DNA from: Armatimonadota bacterium
GTDB lineage: Bacteria; Armatimonadota; SYMT01
Length of the DNA: 12,152 nt
Assembly: GCA_020696885.1 (NCBI GenBank)
Contig: JAJFMS010000021.1
Span: 1 to 12,152, forward strand
Direction of reading: 5' to 3'
The position numbers and the translations under genes are program-made. The notes under the pieces were generated by a model, which made no database searches, was not told where the DNA came from, and was given only the letters and a program-made list of their open reading frames with translations. Positions within the stretch are counted from its first letter, which is position 1; each line of letters starts with the position of its first letter. Below, in pieces: positions 6,263 through 12,152 of this stretch.

Positions 6263-6928
6263 ATGGTTGGCGCGGCGGTTCAAGACTATCTGAAAGTGAT
6301 CTACAAGCTCACGCTCTCGGAGCTGCGCTGCACGCCGTCGGTAGTCGCGGAGCGCATGAGCGTCTCCCCGGCCGCGGTGACCAAGATGGTCAAGCGTTTG
6401 CAAGAGCTCAACCTGGTCACCTATAGCCGGAACCAGGAGATCGAGCTCACGCCGGCCGGGGAGAAGATCGCGCTGGAGATGATCCGCCACCACCGCCTGC
6501 TGGAGCTGTACCTGATGGAGGCGCTCGGCTACACCTGGGACCAGGTAGACGTCGAGGCCGAGAAGCTGGAGCACGTGATCTCCGAGGAGTTCGAGGACCG
6601 CATCGACGCCTTCCTCGGGCACCCCACCCACGACCCGCACGGGGACCCGATCCCCACCAAAGAGGGTTACCTGGAGCTGGTCCGGCACGAGCGGCTCACC
6701 AGCCTGGAGCCGGGGCAGTGCGCCGTGATCCGCCGGGTAACGGACGGCGACCCCGCGATGCTGCGGTACCTGGGCGGGCTGGGGCTCTATCCGGATACCG
6801 CGGTGGAGATGCTGGGCCGGGAGCCGTACGGGGGCTCGCTGCGCGTCCGCGTCTCGGGCGAGGAGCGGCACGTGGGGCAGGAGCTTGCAGACAACGTTTT
6901 TGTTTCCCGGGAGGATACCAAGTCATGA
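6263..6928 (+). CDS. mntR: DtxR/MntR-family metal-dependent repressor
   Basis: 221 aa. An N-terminal winged helix (about 5-66; HTH around TPSVVAERMSVSPAAVTKMV) is followed by a metal-binding/dimerisation domain (67-130, ending in DPHGDPIP) and a C-terminal SH3/FeoA-like domain (about 143-215). Ligand positions read Asp8, His77, Glu81, Glu100, Glu103 and His104. Glu replaces DtxR Cys102, and Asp8 replaces Met10, as in Mn-sensing MntR; but MntR Glu11 is Lys11 here and DtxR His98 is Asp96. A Mn(II)-responsive repressor of its own operon is the best reading, with Fe(II) not excluded. The ATG at 6263 is favoured over an upstream TTG at 6218 because GGGGAG lies 9 nt before it, the protein aligns from there, and the TTG lies at the operator edge. 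The stop overlaps the next start (ATGA). Confidence 0.9.
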   Translation: MVGAAVQDYLKVIYKLTLSELRCTPSVVAERMSVSPAAVTKMVKRLQELNLVTYSRNQEIELTPAGEKIALEMIRHHRLLELYLMEALGYTWDQVDVEAEKLEHVISEEFEDRIDAFLGHPTHDPHGDPIPTKEGYLELVRHERLTSLEPGQCAVIRRVTDGDPAMLRYLGGLGLYPDTAVEMLGREPYGGSLRVRVSGEERHVGQELADNVFVSREDTKS

Positions 6929-7881
6929 GCCATGTAGTCACTCGCCGGGCGGTGCTGGTCGGCGGCGCCGCCACGATCACCAGCCTGCTCGCCGGCGCCT
7001 TGTCCGGCTGCGAGCAGGGCGCGGCCGGGAACATCGCCACCCGCAAGGTCCGCGTGACCACCACGATCGGAATGATCGGCGACACGGTCCGGAACGTGGG
7101 GGGCGAGCGGGTGGACGTCACCGCGCTGATGGGGCCGGGGGTCGACCCGCACCTCTACAAGGCCTCCGAGGGAGACATCTCCCGCCTCCAGGGCGCGGAT
7201 GTCATCTTCTACAACGGGCTCAACCTCGAGGGGAAGATGGCCGACCTGTTCGTGAAGATGGCCGGCAGCGGCAAGCCCACGGTCGCCGTATCCGACGGGA
7301 TCGACAAGTCGAAGCTCCGGGAGCCGCCGGAGTTCCACGGCCACTACGACCCGCACGTCTGGTTCGACGTGAGCATGTGGGCGCAGACCATCGACCCGGT
7401 GGTGCAGGCGCTCACGAAGCTGGACCCGACCAGCAAGGACCTGTACGAGGCGAACGCCCGGAGCTACCGGCAGAAACTGGACGAGCTGCACCGCGAGTGC
7501 GGCGAGCGCATGGCGGCCATCCCGAAGGCGCAGCGGGTGCTGGTAACCGCCCATGATGCCTTCGGATACTTCGGCCGGGCCTACGGCGTGGAAGTGGTGG
7601 GCCTCCAGGGTATCAGCACCGTGAGCGAGATCAGCCTGAAGGACGTGCAGCGGCTGGTGGACACGATCAGCACGCGGCGGATCAAGGCCGTGTTCGTCGA
7701 GTCCAGCGTGCCCAAGCGGTCAATCGAGGCGGTGGTCCAGGGTTGCGAGGCCCGGGGTCACGCCGTCAAGATCGGGGGCACGCTCTTCTCCGACGCGATG
7801 GGCGCCGCCGGCACGGACGCCGGGACCTACCCGGGCATGGTTCGCCACAACGTCGAGACGATCGTCGGCGCTCTGAAGTAG
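6925..7881 (+). CDS. mntA: Metal ABC transporter substrate-binding lipoprotein (TroA/MntA family)
   Basis: 318 aa, cluster A-I (ZnuA/TroA) solute-binding protein. The N-terminus has a TRRAVLVGG motif resembling a Tat signal and a lipobox LSGC with Cys29 as the lipidation site, so it is anchored at the periplasmic face. Metal ligands are visible at His76 (in VDPHLYK), His144 (YDPHVWFD), His210 (TAHDAFGYF) and Asp290 (LFSDAMG). The His-rich loop of zinc-specific ZnuA is absent, which favours Mn(II)/Fe(II). The 3-His/Asp set is like TroA; pneumococcal PsaA-type proteins have Glu at the third position. The ATG at 6925 overlaps the repressor stop as ATGA; frame extensions upstream lie inside the repressor gene and are not used. 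It delivers metal to the permeases encoded downstream. Confidence 0.93.
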   Translation: MSHVVTRRAVLVGGAATITSLLAGALSGCEQGAAGNIATRKVRVTTTIGMIGDTVRNVGGERVDVTALMGPGVDPHLYKASEGDISRLQGADVIFYNGLNLEGKMADLFVKMAGSGKPTVAVSDGIDKSKLREPPEFHGHYDPHVWFDVSMWAQTIDPVVQALTKLDPTSKDLYEANARSYRQKLDELHRECGERMAAIPKAQRVLVTAHDAFGYFGRAYGVEVVGLQGISTVSEISLKDVQRLVDTISTRRIKAVFVESSVPKRSIEAVVQGCEARGHAVKIGGTLFSDAMGAAGTDAGTYPGMVRHNVETIVGALK

Positions 7882-7897
7882 CCCGGACTGGAATGCA

Positions 7898-8719
7898 ATG
7901 AGCTGGACAAACGCGAAAACAGGCGCCTCGGTAGCGGAATCGGTGACAGCCGCTCCGCCGCTTGAGATCCACGACCTCACGGTCGCTTACCACCGTCGCC
8001 CGGTCCTCTGGGACATCGACTTCTCCATCCCCGAAGGGAACCTCGTGGGGATCGTGGGGCCGAACGGCGCAGGGAAGTCGACCCTGATCAAGGCTGCGCT
8101 GGGCCTGGTGCCGCTGGCCTCGGGCTGGGTGAAGATCTACGGGCAGCCGTATGCGGAGCAGCGCAAGCTGATCGGATACGTGCCCCAGCGGGAGTCCGTG
8201 GACTGGGACTTCCCCACCGACGCCCTGGACGTGGTGCTGATGGGGCGGTACGGCCACCTCGGCTGGTTCCGCCGCCCCACCCGTGCTGATCGGGACATGG
8301 CGATGGAGTGCCTCCAGAAGGTCGGGATGGCGGACTATGCTCGCCGCCAGATCAGCCAGCTTTCCGGGGGGCAGCAGCAGCGGGTCTTCCTGGCCCGCGC
8401 CCTGGCGCAGAATGCCTCCCTCTACTTCATGGACGAGCCGTTCGCCGGCGTGGACGCCGCCACCGAGAAGGCGATCGTCCTGCTGCTCAATGAGCTGAAG
8501 GCCCAGGACAAGACGGTCCTGGTGGTCCATCACGACCTGCAGACGGTGCGGGAGTACTTCGACTGGGTGCTCATGCTGAACATGCGCCAGATCGCCGTCG
8601 GCCCCACGGACCAGGTGTTCACCACCGAGAACCTCCAGAAGACCTACGGCGGGCGCCTCAACATCCTGAGCGATGTGGCGGACGCGGTGGCCCGAGGGGT
8701 GCCGGGAGGGCAGCCCTGA
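7898..8719 (+). CDS. mntB: Metal ABC transporter ATP-binding protein
   Basis: 273 aa, cytoplasmic nucleotide-binding subunit. Visible motifs: Walker [10 protein letters not shown] (54-62), Q-loop Gln97, ABC signature LSGGQQQ (155-161), Walker B LYFMDE (175-180), D-loop AGVD and switch His212. The [19 protein letters not shown] segment followed by [13 protein letters not shown] is characteristic of Mn/Zn/Fe importers (MntB/SitB/TroB type). An N-terminal extension of about 20 residues precedes the domain. The RBS before 7898 is weak, and a GTG at 7943 is an alternative start. Its stop overlaps the next start by one base (TGATG), so translation of the permease is coupled. Confidence 0.94.
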   Translation: MSWTNAKTGASVAESVTAAPPLEIHDLTVAYHRRPVLWDIDFSIPEGNLVGIVGPNGAGKSTLIKAALGLVPLASGWVKIYGQPYAEQRKLIGYVPQRESVDWDFPTDALDVVLMGRYGHLGWFRRPTRADRDMAMECLQKVGMADYARRQISQLSGGQQQRVFLARALAQNASLYFMDEPFAGVDAATEKAIVLLLNELKAQDKTVLVVHHDLQTVREYFDWVLMLNMRQIAVGPTDQVFTTENLQKTYGGRLNILSDVADAVARGVPGGQP

Positions 8720-10002
8720 TGTGGGACTGGCTAAGGGATTCCAACGCGCAGTGGGTGCTGGGCGGGTGCGTGCTGCTGGGGATCAGCAGCGGGGTGCTGG
8801 GGAGCCTGGCGCTGCTGCGCCGCCGCAGCCTGATGGGCGATGCGCTGGCGCACGCGGCGCTCCCCGGGGTCTGCCTGGCGTTCCTGATCACCGGAACGCG
8901 GTCGCTGGGTTTCTTCCTGTTGGGCGCGCTGATCGCGGGGCTCATCGGGGCGTTCTGCATCCATGCGATCACCCGGTACTCCCGCATCAAAGAGGACACC
9001 GCCCTGGGCCTGGTGCTCTCCGTGTTCTTCGGATTCGGGATCGTACTGCTGACGCTCATTCAGCGGATGGGGACCGCTAGCCAGGCTGGGTTGGACAAGT
9101 TCATCTTCGGGCAGGCGGCTTCGATGGTGGGATCGGACGTGCAGATTATGGCGGCGTGTGCCGCCGTGGTGTGCCTGGCCGCCATCGTGCTCTTCAAAGA
9201 GTTCAAGCTCCTTTGCTTCGATCCCGGCTTCGCGCGCGGGATCGGCTTTCCGACGGCGGTGTTGGACGGGCTGCTGATGCTGCTGATCGTGCTGGCCGTA
9301 GTGATCGGGCTGCAGGCCGTTGGGGTGGTGCTGATGGCCGCGCTGCTGATCACCCCCGCTGCGTCGGCCCGGTTGTGGACCGATCGGCTGAGCGTAATGG
9401 TCTGGCTGTCAGGTGGGTTCGGGGCGATCTCCGGAGCCCTGGGGACGGCGGCCAGTACCGCGGCCGAGCGGATGCCGACCGGCCCGCTCATCGTGCTCGC
9501 CGCCACGGCGATCTTCATCGTCTCGCTGGTCTTCTCCCCGCGCCAGGGAATCCTCGCCAAGGCGCTGCGCCTACTGGCGCTCCGCTCCCGGGTAGCGCGG
9601 GAGAACGCGCTGCGCTCGTTCTATGAGCTGGCCGAGGATTCCGGCGTCTGGGACCTCAAGCTCACGCCCGAGGAGCTGGCGGCCCACCGGGGCGCGCCGG
9701 TGCTGGCCATCGCCTCCCAGTTGGCTCGGCTGCGGCGGGCGGGGCTGGTGAGCGTGGTGGACGGCCGGTTCCGCTTGACGGATGCCGGTTTGAAAGCGAG
9801 CTATGAGATCGTGCGCAATCACCGGCTCTGGGAGATGTTCCTGATGCACGAGGGACAGCTCGGAGCGGACCACGTGGACCGGGATGCGGACACGATCGAG
9901 CACCACCTGAACCGGGATACGGTGGCGGAACTGGAGCGGCTGCTGCGGGTGCACGGTCGCGAGCCGGAGCTTCCGCCCAGCGTTCATCCGGTACGGATTT
10001 GA
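8719..10002 (+). CDS. mntC: Metal ABC permease fused to a C-terminal DtxR-like domain (first copy)
   Basis: 427 aa. Residues about 12-280 are an ABC-3 family membrane domain with several helices and the family hallmarks GDALAHAALPG (40-50), FDPGFARGIG (167-176) and LLITPAASARL (209-219). Residues about 293-427 are a cytoplasmic DtxR-like unit: a winged helix (about 297-358, LTPEELAAHRGAPVLAIASQL through RFRLTDAG) and a metal-binding/dimerisation helix region (361-410). Equivalent ligand positions hold His368, Glu372, Asp387, Asp391, Glu394 and His395, close to the MntR set with Asp for Glu99. ABC-3 permeases normally end near 280-300 aa, so about 140 residues are extra. No internal ATG suggests separate translation of the tail. 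It probably pairs with the second permease and the ATPase; the tail may sense cytosolic metal. Confidence 0.93.
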   Translation: MWDWLRDSNAQWVLGGCVLLGISSGVLGSLALLRRRSLMGDALAHAALPGVCLAFLITGTRSLGFFLLGALIAGLIGAFCIHAITRYSRIKEDTALGLVLSVFFGFGIVLLTLIQRMGTASQAGLDKFIFGQAASMVGSDVQIMAACAAVVCLAAIVLFKEFKLLCFDPGFARGIGFPTAVLDGLLMLLIVLAVVIGLQAVGVVLMAALLITPAASARLWTDRLSVMVWLSGGFGAISGALGTAASTAAERMPTGPLIVLAATAIFIVSLVFSPRQGILAKALRLLALRSRVARENALRSFYELAEDSGVWDLKLTPEELAAHRGAPVLAIASQLARLRRAGLVSVVDGRFRLTDAGLKASYEIVRNHRLWEMFLMHEGQLGADHVDRDADTIEHHLNRDTVAELERLLRVHGREPELPPSVHPVRI

Positions 10003-10012
10003 GGGCGAGGCT

Positions 10013-11296
10013 ATGGTTTTGAGTAGTGGAGGCTGGATCATCCTGACCGGCGCGCTGGTGGCCGCAGGCTGCGGGTTACTGGGCTGCTTCCTGGTGCTGC
10101 GCCGCCTGGCGATGCTGGGCGACGCGATCAGCCACGCCGTGCTCCCGGGCATCGTGGTGGCGTTTATGGTGACGCACAGTCGCGCGTCGCTGCCGATGTT
10201 CATCGGGGCGGTGGTCCTCGGGGTCCTGACCACCTTCTTCGTGCAGTCGCTCTCCCAGCGCGGTGTGCAAGGGGACGCAGCCATCGGGGTCACGTTCACC
10301 TCCCTCTTCGCCATCGGCGTGGTGCTCGTCTCCCGGTACACCAGCAACGTGGACCTGGACCTGGAGTGCGTCCTGTACGGCGACATCACCTACACTCCGC
10401 TCGATGTGCTGTTGGTCGGGGGTAAGTCGTGGGGTCCGCGTGCGGTGTGGGTGAACGGCTCGCTGCTGCTGCTGAACCTCTGCGTCATCCTCGCGCTCTA
10501 CAAGGAGCTGAAGATCTGCGCGTTCGATCCGGGGATGGCAGCCGCCGTCGGCATCAACGTGACGGCGATCCATTACCTCCTGATGAGCCTGGTCTCCGTT
10601 ACGGCCGTCGGCGCCTTCGAGAGCGTGGGCGCGATCCTGGTGGTGGCGATGCTGATCGTGCCCGGGGCGACCGCCTACCTGCTGACGGAGCGGCTGAGCC
10701 GGATGCTGATGATCGCCGTGGGGGTCGGCGTTCTCTCGTCCATCACCGGCTACTACATGTCGAGCTGGCTGAACTGCTCCCCGGCCGGCGCGATGGCGAC
10801 GACCGGCGGCGGCCTGTTCACCCTCGCTTTCCTCTTCTCGCCCAGCCACGGCATCGTGAGCCGTTACCTCGCCCAGCGACGGCTGCGGCACCAGGTAGCC
10901 GAGGAAGACGCGCTCCTGTGGGCCGGCCGCCGGGCGGAAACCGGCGAGCTCAGCGCGTTCACGGCGCGCTCCCTGGCCACGGCGCAGGAGTGGCTGCCCG
11001 CCGAGGCGAGCGCCGCGATCGGCCGCCTGGCCCGGTCCGGGATGCTGCGGAACTCAGCCGACGGCTTTGACCTCACCGGCCCGGGGCGAGAACGCGCCAA
11101 CGCTCTGATCCGGCGCCACCGCGTCTACGAGACCTACCTCGGAGACCTCGGCTATCCCACGGACCACCTCCATCAGGCGGCTGACCGCGTGGAGCATTAC
11201 CTTTCCCCGCAGCTGGCCTCGGCAGTGGACGAAGCGGCCCGGTTCCCCGAGCGAGACCCGCAGGGGAAGCCGATCCCGCCAGCGGGACAATCCTGA
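10013..11296 (+). CDS. mntD: Metal ABC permease fused to a C-terminal DtxR-like domain (second copy)
   Basis: 427 aa, a diverged paralogue of the preceding permease, starting 10 nt after its stop. The ABC-3 domain (about 8-285) shows LGDAISHAVLPGI (35-47), FDPGMAAAVGI (171-181) and AMLIVPGATAYLL (212-224). The C-terminal tail (about 290-427) is again DtxR-like: a weaker winged helix (about 311-360) and a well-kept dimerisation domain with His369, Glu373, His387, Asp391, Glu394 and His395. It ends with RDPQGKPIP (414-422), matching the DPHGDPIP that closes the same domain in the stand-alone repressor. The SH3-like domain is absent. Identical length and aligned ligand numbers suggest duplication of an already fused gene. 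The recognition-helix region (about 330-345) is Ala-rich and may have lost DNA binding. Confidence 0.92.
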   Translation: MVLSSGGWIILTGALVAAGCGLLGCFLVLRRLAMLGDAISHAVLPGIVVAFMVTHSRASLPMFIGAVVLGVLTTFFVQSLSQRGVQGDAAIGVTFTSLFAIGVVLVSRYTSNVDLDLECVLYGDITYTPLDVLLVGGKSWGPRAVWVNGSLLLLNLCVILALYKELKICAFDPGMAAAVGINVTAIHYLLMSLVSVTAVGAFESVGAILVVAMLIVPGATAYLLTERLSRMLMIAVGVGVLSSITGYYMSSWLNCSPAGAMATTGGGLFTLAFLFSPSHGIVSRYLAQRRLRHQVAEEDALLWAGRRAETGELSAFTARSLATAQEWLPAEASAAIGRLARSGMLRNSADGFDLTGPGRERANALIRRHRVYETYLGDLGYPTDHLHQAADRVEHYLSPQLASAVDEAARFPERDPQGKPIPPAGQS

Positions 11297-11328
11297 TCCC
11301 CTACCCTACCCCTACCCCCGGAGACACC

Positions 11329-12138
11329 ATGAAATCGCTTGAGTGGAGTATCGCCGCTGCTGCCGCGCTGCTCCTGACCGCCGCGCTGCCTGCCACCGCT
11401 GAGCCGGAGAAAGAGCCGCTGATCACCGACCGGCCGGACATCACCGAGTCCAGCAGCGTGGTAGGCCCTGGTCGCTTCCAGATCGAGACCGGCGTCCTGC
11501 GCGACTATCGCTCCAACGGAAGGAGCGATGAGCGAGGGTTGTCTACGCCGACCCTGCTGCGTCTGGGCCTCAACCGGCGCTGGGAGGCGCGGCTCGAGAC
11601 GGATGGGTACTCGCGGGTGCGCTCCTACTCCCCCGGCAGCGGCGTCCAGCGAACGACGGGGTATGCGCAGCTCGCGCCGGGACTGAAGTACCACATCCAG
11701 GACCCGCGGGAAGGCTCGATGCGCCCTTCACTGGGCGTGATCGGTCACCTCAACGTGCCCAGCGCCTCCTCGGATTTCCGGAGCCGCAAGCTAACCGGAG
11801 ACGTGAAGCTGGCCGCCGATTGGGACCTGGCGCCGAAGTGGAGCCTGGGCGCCAACGCCGGAATCCTCATCAACGAGGATGACACGAGCGAGGTGTTTAC
11901 CTCTGGCCTCCTCACCACCACCCTGGGCCGAGAGCTTACTGAGCGGCTCCGGTCGTTCATCGAGGTTGTGGTCCAGAGCCCGGAGAGGGCCGGCGGCAGC
12001 ACCGCCCTCATTGTGGACGGCGGCTTCACTTATCTCGTGAACGCGGATACCCAGTTGGACGTAGCGGTAGGCACCGGACTGGCCGGCCGGACCGCTGCCG
12101 ATATGTTCTGGACCCTGGGCTTCAGCCGCCGGTTCTAA
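11329..12138 (+). CDS. Predicted outer-membrane beta-barrel, Phenol_MetA_deg-like family
   Basis: 269 aa. A Sec signal peptide (1 to about 24, ending PATA before EPEKEP) precedes an ITDRPDITESSSVVGPGRFQIETG-type opening typical of proteins annotated as 'transporter' or MetA-pathway (phenol degradation) family. The rest alternates hydrophobic and polar residues in strand-like runs with turns, and the chain ends in Arg-Arg-Phe with an aromatic terminal residue, as expected for a BamA-assembled barrel. A GGAG Shine-Dalgarno precedes the ATG. It lies only 32 nt after the second permease with no terminator between, so it is probably the last gene of the metal operon. A role as an outer-membrane metal channel is inferred from context only; family names alone say little about substrate. 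Confidence 0.8.
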   Translation: MKSLEWSIAAAAALLLTAALPATAEPEKEPLITDRPDITESSSVVGPGRFQIETGVLRDYRSNGRSDERGLSTPTLLRLGLNRRWEARLETDGYSRVRSYSPGSGVQRTTGYAQLAPGLKYHIQDPREGSMRPSLGVIGHLNVPSASSDFRSRKLTGDVKLAADWDLAPKWSLGANAGILINEDDTSEVFTSGLLTTTLGRELTERLRSFIEVVVQSPERAGGSTALIVDGGFTYLVNADTQLDVAVGTGLAGRTAADMFWTLGFSRRF

Positions 12139-12152
12139 CTCCCTTCCGCAGG

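Overview
This is a high-GC window from a diderm (Gram-negative-type) bacterium. The diderm call rests on Sec signal peptides, a lipobox protein and a predicted outer-membrane beta-barrel ending in Phe. The secreted FG-GAP protein next to a soluble quinoprotein, and metal permeases carrying DtxR-type tails, are combinations I associate with Planctomycetes and related or environmental phyla. There is no rRNA or other marker, so the lineage is only a suggestion.

Region 1 (1-2768, minus strand): a two-gene exported-protein operon. A periplasmic PQQ-type beta-propeller dehydrogenase (867-2768) is followed 2 nt later by an FG-GAP/VCBS repeat protein that runs off the left edge (1-864) and appears to start at a CTG codon. 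Region 2 (2769-5596): a 368-bp divergent intergenic region full of small palindromes, then three small plus-strand genes of unknown function (79 aa, 112 aa and a 140-aa two-helix membrane protein). The last converges on, and overlaps, a 419-aa minus-strand membrane-anchored protein with a glycine-zipper segment. Region 3 (5597-6262): about 670 bp without a gene. It holds a 173-bp REP/MITE-like inverted repeat, a degenerate tandem repeat of about 40 bp, and the promoter/operator of the next operon.

Region 4 (6263-12138, plus strand): a compact metal-uptake operon. It encodes a DtxR/MntR-family repressor, a substrate-binding lipoprotein (ATGA overlap with the repressor), an ABC ATPase, and two membrane permeases, followed 32 nt later by a beta-barrel protein. 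A perfect 18-bp palindrome (ACTTAACCAGGGTTAAGT) lies just downstream of the predicted -10 box and is the probable operator. The repressor carries Asp8, His77, Glu100, Glu103 and His104 at MntR-type ligand positions, so manganese is the best guess for the metal.

The most striking feature is that both permeases end in a DtxR-like winged-helix plus metal-binding/dimerisation domain. Each keeps His, Glu, Asp, Glu and His at ligand positions. With the free repressor, the operon therefore encodes three DtxR-type sensor domains, two of them tethered to the transporter. One such fusion is known from chlamydial YtgC-YtgR; fusion of both permeases alongside a stand-alone repressor suggests that transport is sensed or gated at the membrane as well as at the promoter.
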